In this document: positions 21,174 to 32,310 of the stretch, piece after piece
How the letters are laid out: each line of letters opens with the position of its first letter
Numbering within the stretch: position 1 is the stretch's first letter
DNA from: Clavaria fumosa
Taxonomy: Eukaryota; Basidiomycota; Agaricomycetes; Agaricales; Clavariaceae
Direction of reading: 5' to 3'
Assembly: GCA_951802425.1 (NCBI GenBank)
Contig: OX637798.1
Span: forward strand, 3,224,001-3,288,000
Length of the DNA stretch: 64,000 nt
Notes under the pieces: generated by a model
Told to the model about the DNA's origin: nothing
What the model saw: the letters and a program-made list of their open reading frames with translations, nothing else
Databases searched by the model: none
Made by a program: the position numbers and the translations under genes

Positions 21174-24167
21174 ATGGATGATACTCACCCTCAAACGCAT
21201 AATTTCGCTCCTTACGTGTCTCTCCCCACATCTCGCATCGCCACCCCCGCCCCTTCAAGCGAACATTCCTACTACCCCGACGACTCCACCCCCGCTCTTC
21301 CCCCGCCCGTCCTACCCGTCCTAGACCGCAATTCCCTCGCCTCAGACGCAGACCCCTTTCGGCCAGACCCGCCCACCGTCAACAGGGACCTTCACCAGTC
21401 TAGCTCCTTCAACTCCTTCAGTCCCTTCAGGGATGAGAAGGCGCCAGCAACACCAGGCGGCGCACTGCCGTCACCCGTCACCTCGTCCTACGGGCTCCAA
21501 CACTCCAGACGGGCGCAATATACTCCTGTGGACACCCGCGCTCGCGCACAAAGACAGAAGAGACGTCCGCGATGGCTCCTCCCCGCCGCCATAGCGTTCC
21601 TCGGGGTCCTCATCGTCGTCGGCGCGATCGTGCTTGGCGTCTTTTTAAGTAGACGAGGCGGCAACGGCGCTAACAGCAGCAGCTCGTCCTCTTCGTCCTC
21701 AAATCCATCCAGCTCTGGTTCCCCGTCCCCCGGGTCGGGGAACCCGAACAGAAAGTCATCCTCGAGCGTCGTCTATGGCGGGGACGGCACATCTGTAACC
21801 ACCGAGGACGGCAAAACCTTCACGTACACCAACAAATTTGGCGGCTACTTTGCAGTTGACCCGAAGGACCCCTTCAACAACAACGCCCGCGCCCAGTCAT
21901 GGAGCCCGCCGCTGAACCAGAGCTGGCAGTGGGGCAAAGACCAAGTGCTTGGGTGAGTAGTCTCTTTGTCGTCGATCGTGGGATCGACTTTTTTATTATT
22001 ATAATCACAGTGTCAACCTCGGCGGATGGCTGGTGCTCGAGCCATTCATCACACCAGCCATATACCAAAAGTACCCTACCGCAATCGACGAATGGACCCT
22101 CGCCGTCGCCATGGCAGCAGACACGGCCAGCGGAGGCCTCAACCAGCTCGAAGACCATTACAAGACCTTCATCGTTGCGTGCCTCCCTATCTTGCATTAC
22201 ACGTTTATCTTCTGACACGGGGCTCTTCATTCCCTCTATTCCCTCTATTCCCTCTATTCCCTCTCCCCCCGCCAGACGGAGGAGGACTTTGCGCAGATCG
22301 CCGCCGCGGGTCTCAACTGGGTGCGGTTGCCCATTCCCTTCTGGGCCATCGACACGTGGGAGGGGGAGCCATTCCTGCCCAGGGTGTGCTGGAAGTACGC
22401 GCTCAAGGCGTTCGACTGGGCACGGAAGTACGGCATCCGCATCCTGCTCGATCTCCACTCCACCCCGGGGTCGCAGAATGGGTATGTTGTTTGAGGGCGG
22501 AGCCTCGTGTGGCGTTCTGATGTTTGTGTGCAGATACAACCATAGCGGGCAGTCCAACAAAGTCAATTTCCTGAACGGAGTCATGGTAGGCAGAGCAAAA
22601 GAACCCTTACTATGTCATTGGCAACTTACCGTCGCACCACACAGGGTATCGCGAACGCTCAGCGCCTCCTACACTACATACGAATCATAACTGAGTTCAT
22701 CTCGCAACCGCAGTGAGTCTCGCGATGCGCGGGTCGTTCCAAAGAGAACAAACCAGGCTGACGAGTGCTCCCCAGATACAGGGACGTCGTCCAGATGTTT
22801 GGCATCGTCAACGAGCCGACCGGCATGCCCATGGAGCCCGTGTTTAATTTGTACGTCTGCATATCTGCCGTCCACGACGAGACGGGCCCCTCTCAGTGCG
22901 CGCGCATTTTTACAGCTACCTCGAAGCCCACCGTATGATCCGCAACATCACCGGCGTCGGGGCGGGGAATGGCCCGTACATCAGCATCCAAGGCGGTGAG
23001 GCTCTCCTATTCGCGTTTGGTCCTGGCGCTCACGCAGGCCAAAAAATTGACCAGGGGACCCCAACCTGCCAACGTTCGTCGGCGCGGACCGCATTGCCAT
23101 CGAGCAGCATCCGTACTTCGCCTTTGACGGGGCCGGCAACCTGGACCCGAAGCCGTACATCCCGCGGCCGTGCGACTCGTGGGGGAAGCTGATCAACGAC
23201 ACGCAGAAGCAGAACGGCGTGACGACCGCTGGAGAGTGGTCCCTTGGCTTTAATGACTGTGAGTAGTGGTTCGTCTGTGGGCGACCGTCTATGCCGACGG
23301 CTTACCATTTTGGGGGGTGCACCCAGGCGGCCTTCTGTTACGGTCTGCGGCTAACGAACATTCGACTAAAAACTGCCAGCTCTGGGACCACTGGGAGAAT
23401 TACACAGCGGAGCAGAAGGCAGATCTCCTCAGTTTTGCCAAGGCTAATATGGATGCACTCCAGGTTCGGCTTTTCTTTTCGTCTCATCTTTGATGTTTGA
23501 CGGTCGTCCGTTTCTTATACCATTTTCTGATCACAGCATTGGTTCTTCTGGACGTGGAAGGTCGGGCCGAGCGCCATCGACAACATGCCGCGGTCCCCGC
23601 TGTGGTCGTACAAGCTCGGTTTGGACAACGGGTGGATCCCCCAGAATCCCCGTGACGCCCGCGTACGCGTGCCTCCCTATCCACGGCGTGTCATGTAGAC
23701 CCCTAACCACCCACCCCCCACAGGGCCACTGCGCGTCGCTCGGCGTCGCGATGAATGATCCGTTCGACGGCACCTTCCAGGCATACCAGACGGGCGCTGC
23801 GGGCGCGGGGACCGTGAACGCGGCGGACGTCGCGCGGTACGGCGCGTGGCCGCCGACGTCGATCGGGCTCGTTTCGAACGCGGCGGTGCTGCCAACGTAC
23901 ACGGCGACGGGGTCGGTGCCGACGTTGCCGCCACAGACATACGCCGTCACCGCGAGCGTGACCGCGGATGTGGGGGATGGCTGGTTTAATACGCGCGACA
24001 CGGCGCGGGGGATGACGACTGTGGCGGGGTGTGCGTACCCGAATGCGTGGGATGCGACGGGGGTGGCGGTACCGCTCGCGGCGTGCACTGGCGCGAGCAG
24101 TGGGGCTGCGCCGCCGCCACCTTTGATCACTGCGGCGCCTACAGCCGCTGTGGCGCATTTCTTGTAA
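21174..24167 (+). CDS. Membrane-anchored glucan 1,3-beta-glucosidase (exo-beta-1,3-glucanase, GH5)
   Basis: Eleven exons: 21174-21952, 22011-22173, 22276-22481, 22534-22585, 22645-22712, 22776-22850, 22916-22995, 23055-23258, 23327-23463, 23537-23662, 23724-24167, giving 777 aa; all junctions keep phase. A Ser/Pro-rich cytoplasmic N-terminus and a basic RQKRRPR precede one transmembrane helix (about 134-158), as in a type II protein. A Ser-rich stalk follows, then the GH5 catalytic domain: GVNLGGWLVLEPF, LNWVRLPIPFWAI, DLHSTPGSQNG, FGIVNEP (acid/base Glu about 436) and TAGEWSLGFNDC (nucleophile Glu about 535). The enzyme trims beta-1,3-glucan at the cell surface in wall remodelling; the anchored layout resembles ExgD-type glucanases. 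Donor of intron 2 (GTTGCG) is weak but fits the family. Complete and apparently functional. Confidence 0.93.
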
Positions 24168-24573
24168 TACAGGAGTGTGTGGCGTGTGTACCCCCTGCTT
24201 GGACCCCTATTTTTCTGGTTCGCACACGCCTTAATTTTTTTATTTCGCGATTGGACGACGACCTGACGACGACTCTCTTTTTCTTGTGTACCGGCGTGGA
24301 GGGGCTGTTATTCTTCTTTTTTTGCGCGTGCCGTGCCCCCCTTTGGCGTACTGTAGCTTCGGCGTTTTGTCCGTCAGGTTCCGCGGCCCTCGTTTATTAT
24401 AATGTAGAAGGATGATCGACATTCGGACTCGGTGACACTGTTTGTCTACACTGTCTTTACTGTACTACCCATGGGGTATAGACAGTGTTTTTGTCTCGGG
24501 AAAAGCGTTTACATCACTCACCCACATGTTCTGCCTATCTCCTCGGCCACTCAGCGAGATATAGTGCAAATCA
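24168..24573. other. Glucanase 3' flank, no gene
   Basis: No coding region. An imperfect hairpin lies at about 24453-24490 (ACACTGTCT ... AGACAGTGT around the palindrome CCCATGGG). Bases 24463-24525 resemble 43455-43515, including GTCTCG-GAAAAG-GTTTACAT, so a short dispersed repeat ends here. Confidence 0.5.
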
Positions 24574-25038
24574 GAGGGGGCCTTACTGTTGTTTTCACGA
24601 AAGCTTATAAATCACAAAACATGTGACTTTCTGTGCTCTGATATTGGCTTTGCAATATCTTGACAACGACTGAAGCAATTTGCATAAAAAATAGTGCAAA
24701 ATCATTGCACAGATCAGTGCTACCTCAGAAAATTAGAGCACCATGAGAATTTGATTGTTGTTGTCAAGATATTGCAGTGCCAACATCTGACTGCAGAATA
24801 GTCACATGTTTTATGATTTATAAGGTTTCCTGAAAAAGACAGTAAAAAACAATCAAATTTCTATGTCACTCTAATTTTATGGGGTAGCACTGATCTGTGT
24901 GATGATTTTGCTATTTTTTATGCAAATTGCTTCAGTCATTGTCAAGATATTGTGAAGCTGATATCAGAGCATGGAAAGTCATGTGTTTTATGATTTATAA
25001 GCTTTCATGAAAACAACAGTAAAGTAGGCCTCCCCCTC
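24574..25038. repeat. Foldback element with about 170-bp inverted arms
   Basis: The left arm (about 24574-24745, starting GAGGGGGCCTTACTGTTGTT) is the reverse complement, with scattered mismatches, of the right arm (about 24868-25038). Words such as GAAAGCTTATAAATCA, CAATATCTTGACAA and GAAGCAATTTGCATAAAAAA occur in both. A third partial copy of the outer 45 bp lies in the centre near 24803-24850. Non-coding; a non-autonomous foldback or MITE-type element. Confidence 0.8.
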
Positions 25039-25645
25039 CCAAGTTGCACTGTGTGCCCATGGGCTAGTGGAAATCACTGACATATTATGTGATTTATGAG
25101 TTTCACCCAAAACTCAGTGCAAAATGGGTTGCAGGTGATTTTGCTGCACCACCAGAGTCAGGGGATTTTCACTATGCAAAGGAGGGAAACTGATCACCAT
25201 CTGCATCAGATGATTTTCACTCTGGTTTACAAACACCATATTAGGATTGGGTGATTTTCACTAGGTAATGTACAAGTTGATGCTCCACTATGAGCAAGTG
25301 AATTTCAACCATCAACTCCTGGTAGATATGTTAGGACTGCTTATGTAAGCCATGGAAAAGTAGTAATAGAAGGCAGTGGAAAGGTTGCAGATGAAACACA
25401 TGATCTAGATGGGGCCAGCTTACCTAATCCCAAGTCACATGACCTAGCCTTTGGTGTGTCATGTGACATGCAAGGTCTGAGCATGGGAACACTGGGAAGT
25501 CCCAAAGCATTTGCTATAAGTACTTTCACTTTACTGTTTTGTACCCTTTTCCCCTTATGCTAGTATCATCATCATTGACCTTACATTAAGTTGTGTGAGC
25601 ATGAGACTAAGTCTGATATAATACTAGCATTGACCCTGTCTGCCC
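25039..25645. other. CpG-poor non-coding region with possible Gypsy2 LTR remnant
   Basis: No coding region. The word GTGATTTTCAC recurs loosely between 25130 and 25270. From about 25456 (TGTCATGTGACATGC) to about 25630 there is a TATA-like TGCTATAAGTACTTTCAC and a TGAGACTAAGTCTGAT that resembles the LTR end of Gypsy3. This may be the remaining part of the Gypsy2 5' LTR, because the Gypsy2 leader begins directly after it. Confidence 0.35.
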
Positions 25646-25721
25646 TAGCCCCATGTCCTAACCTGGCTAGCCTGGACCCCAATTTCAATCTGTGACTCCC
25701 TGTCACAGCTCAGCCCCTATC

Positions 25722-26331
25722 TGTCATGGCGACATCATGTGACCCATCACATGATCAGTAAGTCACAAGACTCATGTGGCTACCACTGGCAGTATGGCCC
25801 AAATGTGTGATGGCACATCAAGCAGGATGCCATCACCCTGTCAACGATCTGACACTTGACATCACCCATCAAGCGACTATCCCTAACATGACCTTGTTCT
25901 CTCCTGCACTCTGTCCATACTGCTATCCTGTCCCCTTAACACCCTTGTCTCCCTCCCATGACAGCTTCTCATCTCCTTAATGCCCTTGTCTTTCCCTTAC
26001 CATTGTCCCATTCCCCTGCCAACCGACACTTCCCTTCTTAGCACTACTGCGACCTTGTGATCATTTCCGGGTTACCTTCATTCCCTCCCGACTGTCACTC
26101 CTGCCATATGTTTCCCTTACTACTTTGTACTATGTCATTTCCATAGCCCCAGACTCTAGTATATATATGAGTAGGTACATGGCATGTATTTCCCCAGACT
26201 TTAATATTCTCAGACATCGCCTCTTTCTACTTTGCAGTTGAGCCCTTATGTCTGCTATCCACATGACCTCCGCAACCTTGTTGTGACTTCACCATGACCT
26301 TTGAGCTCCTGATTTAGGATTGACCATGACA
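25722..26331 (+). repeat. Solo LTR with 5-bp TSD, inside the Gypsy2 leader
   Basis: 610 bp starting TGTCATGG and ending CCATGACA (8-bp perfect inverted ends), flanked by CTATC at 25717-25721 and 26332-26336. A TATA-like TATATATATGAGTAG lies near 26159. The paralogous leader in copy B reads through the same site uninterrupted (CAGCCCCTATCATCC, 27042-27056), which is an empty-site proof. No internal domain remains, so the two LTRs of a full element recombined. Confidence 0.95.
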
Positions 26332-26460
26332 CTATCATCCTCTACTTCTTTACCCTGCCTGCAGTGTGCAACAGAACCACATGAAATTTTTACTGTGTAT
26401 AGATACATGTGACTGAAACTGGAGGATGACCTCTGTGACCCTCCCTGAGCAATACTGAGT

Positions 26461-26928
26461 GTGCCAAGCCCAGTACTTTATTTACAGCACCTGAGACTGA
26501 GACTGGGTCGAGCCCTGCTCCCCCCTGATTCCCCTGTTACTGATGTCCCCAAAACCCCATCACCACCACCAGGGCCTGTGATGGCAGACCATGTCACTCC
26601 ACCTGTAGTCCAAGCCACAAGGCTGGATCTAGCTGTTGCCCCCTTCAATGGGGAGAAAAGGAACTTCCATACATTCCTCTGGTCACTTCGCCTCCTGTTC
26701 ATGGTGAACCCAACTGTCTATGCCACAGACCTGGCAAAGGTCCTTTTTGCCTTGAGCAAAATTACTGGACAGGGATTCACTGCAGAATGGGTGAATATGA
26801 AAGCAGAAGAGATGCTAGGGAATGGCAAGGCTGGAACCTGGGGAGAGTTTGTGGAAGAGTTGAAGCAAGCCTTCAACAACCTGAATGACCATGTGACAGC
26901 CCTCACTGTCATGGTCCTATCATGTTAG
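26461..26928 (+). pseudogene. Gypsy2 gag, copy A (truncated)
   Basis: Encodes a Pro-rich lead and the gag start (MADHVTPP, LDLAVAPFNGEKRNFHTF, FALSKITGQGF, WGEFVEELKQAFNN) and stops at TAG 26926-26928. The paralogous copy B continues at this point for another 160 residues. The ATG at 26581 corresponds to the gag start in copy B and Gypsy3. Confidence 0.8.
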
Positions 26929-27170
26929 TAGTGGAGTAGTTAGTGGAGCAGAGTGGAGATCCGCCTGTCTGCCCTAGCCCCGTGTCCTAACCCGGCTAGC
27001 CTGGACCCTTAATTTCAAACTGTGACACATTGTCACAGCTCAGCCCCTATCATCCTCTTCTCCTTTACCCTGCCCGCGGTGTGTAACAGAACCGTGCAAA
27101 ATTTTTACTGTGTGTAGATACATGTGACCAGACCAGGAGGAAGTCAACTGTGACCCTCCCCAAGTGATAC

Positions 27171-27507
27171 CAAGTGCCCAAGGCCTGGAACTTTGTTTTA
27201 CAGCTATGTACCAGTGAATCGTGTAGTGTACAGGGCAAGGAAAGGCCCCTACATAGTCTTTCTGTAGTTTCCTGGTCCAGTGGACAGGGCCCTTGCTCTG
27301 TGACCATTGTCAGAAGGGCGCACGGGCAACTCATTAGGAGTTGTGGAGCAACCACCTGGGACACCATTTGGGCCCCATGTTAACAAAAGTTTCATAGAAT
27401 AAGAGTTCTATAGGTACATAAGTACACAGAAGAGCAGCCTAAGAGGACAGGACTGTTAAGAGATCGAAGAAATCCTGAGTGCCCAAGGCCCAGAACTTTA
27501 TTTACAG
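27171..27507 (+). repeat. About 270-bp insert flanked by a 33-bp repeated segment in Gypsy2 copy B
   Basis: The leader segment GTGCCCAAGGCC...AACTTTGTTTTACAGC (27173-27204) recurs at 27478-27506 and once in copy A (26461-26489). The DNA between is absent from copy A. It could be an internal duplication or a small insertion with an extended duplication; it has no coding content. Confidence 0.5.
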
Positions 27508-27519
27508 CATCCAGGGCCT

Positions 27520-29751
27520 GTGATGGCAGACCATGTCGCCCCGCCTGTAGCCCAACCTATGAGGCTTGACCTATCTGTTGCCCCCTTTGATGGGCAGAAA
27601 AGGAACTTCTGTACATTCCTCCGATCACTTCGCCTCTTGTTTATGGCGAACCCGACTACCTATGCTACGGACCTGGTGAAGGTCCTCTTTGCTTTGAGCA
27701 AAATTACTGGAGATGGATTTGCTGCTGAATGGGCGAATATGAAAGTGGAAGAGATCCTGGGTAGTGGCGAGGCCAGAACCTGGGTGGAGTTTGTGGAGGA
27801 GATGAAGTGGGCGTTTGATGACCCGAACAACTGTGTGACTGCCCTTGCCGATATTGCAGGGTTGAAACAGGGTGCCATGACGGCACCAGAGTTCTTTGCA
27901 AGATTCGAGATGCTGTTCTGATGGGTGGAGTTGAGTGCAGAAAAGGACTCAGGAATCCTGGTCCATTGGCTGGAGTTGAACTTGAGTAGGAGGTTGGTGG
28001 AGAGGATCTATGGTGTCTCCCCGATGCCAGAGACTTATGGAGAATGGAAAGTGCTGGCAGAAAGACTGGATGCCCAGCAAAGGCGATTTGACACGATAGT
28101 CATGGAACGGACACCGCAACCCATTGCAACCCCCACGCGACCCACCACGACCCTACCGCAACCTGCCATGACCATTTCGCGACCTCTTGTGACCCCTCTG
28201 CTGTGTACTCCGGATGTGGCCATGGCCCGAGGATGGGCCCCTGCTGATGAGAGACGTTGTTTCCGATGCCACCAGACTGGCCATGCTGTCCATTTCTGCC
28301 CCCTGCCTGATACATGTCTGCAGGTCCCAAGGGCCCAAACCCGGGCAGCACCATGTGCCCCCCAAATGGCGGAGGGATATGAGAAAGAGATTGCACAGCT
28401 CTGAGCCTGCATAGAGTGGTGTGAGAGAGAGAGGAGGACTCCCACTGGGGAGAAGAAGTGTGCCAGCCCCCTTTCCATCCCTGTGCCTGCTGCAAGTATA
28501 CCCCGATATACTATCTTGCAGCAGAGACATACCCAAATTGGGGCTGAGGTGAAGGAGGAAGTGAGACTGGCAGAGCGCCTAACCAGAGTGCAGCCAGAAG
28601 TGCGGAAACATGTGCCATGAGAGCTAGCCATCCAGGTGCACTTGGAGGCTTTCAGCACTGGCAAAGGGACCACAATGAAGGCCCTTGTTGACTCAGGGTG
28701 CACCAACTGCTTCATGGATTTGGAGTGGGCAAAAGGAGTGGGACTGGAGCCATCTCTCCTGCTGAACCCAATCACCATGTATAATGTGGATGGGATGCAG
28801 AACAGGAATGGAAAGGTCCGGTATGGGATAGAGGTGCTGGTGAGAGTTGGTGACCACCAGGAGTGGATCCACTTTCTGCTGGGAAAGACCCAGTCCCACA
28901 AGGTCATCCTTGGGCATGACTGGCTCAAGCAGCATAACCCAGATATCGACTGGCAGAAGGCAGAGCTGAGCCTTACCCACTGCCCCCCACAGTGTTCCCC
29001 ATCCCCTCGAGCCTCTGCACCCCTGAAAATGAGTACCCTCGCATCCACGAGTATTCTGGACACCCATTTTCCCAACTCTGGCCCTACCCCCGATTGGCCC
29101 AGCCGCTACCCTTTGGTGTTTAGTGAAGCGAAGTGGGATGAACTTCCCCGCTCCCGACCAGACTTTGATATTAAGATCGAGTTCAAAAAGGACCCTGAGC
29201 ACCTCTCCTCCAAGCTGTATTCTTTGACATGGCAGGAGATGGTGGAGATGAACCGTTGGGTGGATGAGCAGCTTGCTTCTGGACGAATCTGGCCCTCGAA
29301 ATCCCTGTATGCCAGCCCCTTCTTCTTCAAACATGAGAAGGACAAGCTGTGGCCAATCATCAACTACTTGAGGCTGAATGCACACCTGATCAAGGACAAG
29401 TACCCCCTCCCCCACATCTGAGACACAGTGGATGTGCTTAAAGGAGCGTCGATCTACTCTAAGATTGATGCAAAGGGAGGTTTCCCATCTATGCAGGTCT
29501 GGCCCGAGCACCAGCACCGCTGCGCCTTCCTGACACCCCGTGGACTCTTCAAACCAGCTGTCATGTGGTTTGGACTGCAGAATGCCCCTGCTACCTTCCA
29601 ACGCTTCATGAATCATGTGTTGAGGGAGGAGATTGCAGGAGGACATGTGAGGGCCTATGTGGATGATGTCATTGTGTTTGTAGAGGACTTGGCTACACAC
29701 TGGTACTGGATGGATTGGGTCTTGAGGAAGTTTGGAGAGAATGGGTTGTAG
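27520..29751 (+). pseudogene. Gypsy2 gag-protease-RT, copy B
   Basis: One frame carries gag (LDLSVAPFDGQKRNFCTF, FALSKITGDGFAAEWANM), the CCHC knuckle CFRCHQTGHAVHFC (28259-28300), protease (KALVDSGCTNCFMDLEW, HKVILGHDWLKQHNPDIDW) and RT (YASPFFFKHEKDKLW, IYSKIDAKGGFPSM, VMWFGLQNAPATFQRFMN, AYVDDVIVF). TGA stops at 27919, 28402, 28618 and 29419 each align with Arg in Gypsy3. The sequence ends at TAG 29749-29751 after the RT active site. Confidence 0.87.
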
Positions 29752-30859
29752 CCTTCTTTGCTTCTGCAAAAGACTTTTTAGGAATTTCTCAATAGCAATA
29801 TTTGCACCATCCCCAGTACTGTAAAATAAATTAGGCTAATATGTCCAACAATATTGATTTGACTTACCATTTCAATTCACAGTGAAACTTGCTCAAAAGA
29901 TGTGCCATGCAGCAATTATCACTTTCCCAGGGACAGACCAGCTTGCATTTGGAATCAGTTCCTGGTGCTGTTTCCCAGGATTTAATTCATTGTCAGACGA
30001 TGTTGGTGAAGAGGATCTGGCCCACTTCTGGTTCTGCAACCCACTGATGTTTTGTTGGACCTTTTTCAGGCAACCTTTAGCCATGAAACTGAAGAAAAGT
30101 TTTTTTTTGGAGGACATCTGCTCATTGAAAAATTTCAACCTTTGTGGCATTACACTCTATGGATAAAATGGAAGTGATTGAGCATTTTCCCATGATTTTT
30201 GGGTGTTTTTCTGGCATTCTGCCAAATTTTTAGGAAGTGTAAAAATGAAATATACAATTTAGGACAATCAGCTTGTGGAAATATGCTCATAGGATGTTAA
30301 ACCACACCCTCTGATACTTTTCTGACAGATATAATATGCCATGAAGTTGGCAAAAATGCTACAAAGAAATTGTTTGACTTTGATTGTCTATGACTGTACT
30401 CCTCCCTCCCATCTCCTCCTTTGGATGATGAGGGCCCTCTCAGTGCTGTGCAGGATATGCAAAAGGTGGCCCTGGAAGCAGGGATCTTCAACTCTCATCC
30501 CTTGAGAGCTGCCCTTGGGCTTCTGAGCAAGTCAGATTTCTCAGACTCTACACATGCAAGGGGGGAGGTGGGCTGTGCTTGGGCATTGCAAAGATGCTGT
30601 TGTCATGGTTGTTGTAGCAGTTGTAGTTGTACTCAACTTCATCTTTTTTGCTGGGGATAGTACTTCCAGCTCCTCTCCTAATGAGGAGGAGTCCTGGCTT
30701 TCCTTCATATAGATAAATATGGTATTTATCTTATAATAAAATATATGTCTTGGGGGTTAGGCCCTTGCTCTCATGATTGTGATTGTGTGCTTCTTAAGTT
30801 AAAGGGATTGAAATTTGTTGGTTGGGTGATGGACAACACTTTCATGACACTTTGCCCCC
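29752..30859. other. CpG-depleted non-coding region
   Basis: No supportable gene. The sequence is A/T- and TG/CA-rich with almost no CG dinucleotides, as in heavily decayed transposon DNA. TTTGATTGTCTA-GACTGTA near 30377 recurs near 32675. A short open stretch at 30421-30660 shows no family features. Confidence 0.5.
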
Positions 30860-31480
30860 ACAATGGTTGCATTGTGTGTCATTTGGCAGTGCACATTGGG
30901 TTCACAGGTGACCCTTCTTGCCACATCACCAGCATTTGTGTGCATTGTGCATCACCTTTATCACCACCAATGCCTGATCACCATAACTTGTCACCCTCCT
31001 TATCAGCCATGCCTCTTTGTTCAGCATCCATGTAATGACATGTTCAACAAATACTTGTTGGGTCAGGGTTGTGTTGATCAAGCCAATGAGGGTGTCATAT
31101 TCATTTCCAAGTCTCATGGTGAGGACTACTATTATTTCATGGGCACTGATGCACTGACTTCTTTCAACTCAAAAACCAGTCCTTTGACCCAGCTTGTCCA
31201 TGAGGTGATGGACTTGGTTTCACCCTTCTTTGAGGTCATCAACTGCCACCACTTTGCAAGCTCCATTGCCAGCCCCCTCACTTTGTGTGTCATTGCAAGA
31301 TCACTCCAGATAACCATCAGGTCCCATTCATGCATATGCACCAGTTATGCCACCTGGACCCTTGCTATCATTTTTGCCCTTGCCTCACCCATGTTCTTTT
31401 GCAATAAGTTTTGCCCTTTTGGCCTCAACCTCCTTGTGAGTTTTTCCACCTCAATCAACACCTGATCCCATAGCCCCTTC
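30860..31480 (-). pseudogene. Relic of a Ty1/Copia gag with zinc knuckle
   Basis: On the minus strand, interrupted by many stops, the UBN2-type Gag pattern is readable: LVHMHEWDLMVIWSDLA, HKVRGLAMELAKWW, KKGETKSITSWTSWVKGL, then RLGNEYDTLIGLINTTL and ITWMLNKEAW, then a CCHC knuckle C-W-x-C-GKKGHL-x-T-Q-C (about 30890-30935). Both 5' and 3' parts are missing. It represents a further Copia family, different from Copia1 and Copia2. Confidence 0.72.
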
Positions 31481-31726
31481 TCAAACAGCTTACCCCCCAC
31501 TGACATTGACCATTCTTGGTAGCTTGAGTTGTTCAGGGGTGAAAATCTTGCTCAATTATCATCTTCAGCCATTTTTGTAGGTTTTTATGTACTACTAGTA
31601 CCTTAATTCTGCTATGCAAAATTAAGTGCTGTATCAGCTTTGTGTAATAGCCATCATAAAACCATGTGTGAGTAAAATAGGATGGAAATGACTGTCTAAA
31701 CATTGCCATGGATTGAACAAGCACTC

Positions 31727-32310
31727 CTAGATGGCCACTGCACATCCAACTGCCCTTCCAATTGCAACTTGCCTTACAGCAGCTGGCCCAATATTTTTAA
31801 GGCCATAACCCACAGCATGCACAGTAGTCTCAAAAGGAGTCAATGCTCTGATCACAGCAACATTGATAAGGGGTGGAAGATTGTGCTGGGTATGACAAGT
31901 CTGCAAGCCATTCTGAGAATCGAGTGAGGGAGAACTCACAGGGGCCTGTGTTGGCATGCTGCCATCATTGAATGGGACTATTGTGAATGGAGTAAAGCTA
32001 CCATCATGAAGTTGGTGATTAATCTGGGCTGGTTAGTCTTGTCTAAAGCAACAAATTCTAGCCATACCTGGGCAAGGGTTATTTGAATTGGATCCAGTAT
32101 AGTTTTCATAGTTGGTCCAAACCAGGCAGGTGCTACAACATCAGTGAGTGTAGGAGGATCTTGAGGCTGAGCTAGAAGATTGGAAGATTGATGCCTGCAG
32201 GCTGCAGAGGCAGTTGATTGGGTATTTGTGAGATTTGTTACAGAGTAGTGATGATGCCCATCTAGGCCAGTGTTTGGCCAGTGTTTGGTGTGTGAGACAA
32301 GTAAGTACAA
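31727..32310 (-). pseudogene. Relic of a repetitive two-part hypothetical protein
   Basis: Minus-strand piece 32310-31978 encodes an N-terminal-like stretch (TDVVAPAWFGPTMKTILDPI, LAQVWLEFVALDKTNQ). Piece 31957-31727, in another frame, encodes a C-terminal-like stretch (HNLPPLINVAVIRALTPFET, HAVGYGLKNIGPAAVRQVAI, IGRAVGCAV). The combination recalls a multi-copy agaricomycete family whose C-terminus has L-P-P-L-T...G-Y-G-L-P...I-G-C, perhaps Mug135-like, from memory. It is frameshifted and CpG-poor, so probably dead. Confidence 0.35.

Larger units (their letters stand above)
25646..29751 (+). mobile_element. Gypsy2: decayed relic, 5' part duplicated, 3' truncated
   Basis: A relative of Gypsy3. 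The leader and gag start occur twice: copy A (25646-26928, interrupted by a solo LTR) and copy B (26960 onward). Both carry a CTGTCTGCCCTAGCCCC leader and a MADHV...LDL.VAPF gag start. Copy B continues through gag and pol to 29751, where RT stops after RKFGENGL with unrelated sequence following. Gag and pol share one frame, unlike Gypsy3. All premature stops in it are TGA. RNase H, integrase and 3' LTR are absent. Confidence 0.85.

Noticed and set aside
21874..22584. 236-codon minus-strand ORF
   Set aside because: It overlaps glucanase exons 1-4 and their introns; the plus-strand exons carry clear family motifs.
27240..27365. tRNA-derived SINE head (TGGTCCAGTGG resembles box A)
   Set aside because: A box-A-like word is present but I found no box B at the right distance, no cloverleaf and no A-rich tail, so it is not supported.
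3005..29421. TGA as a sense codon (alternative genetic code)
   Set aside because: All premature stops in the old elements are TGA, which could mimic recoding. But the acyl-CoA ligase, the glucanase relatives and two Crinkler-like genes end at TGA or other stops in the expected place, aligned residues are Arg rather than Trp, and the CpG decay model explains the pattern.
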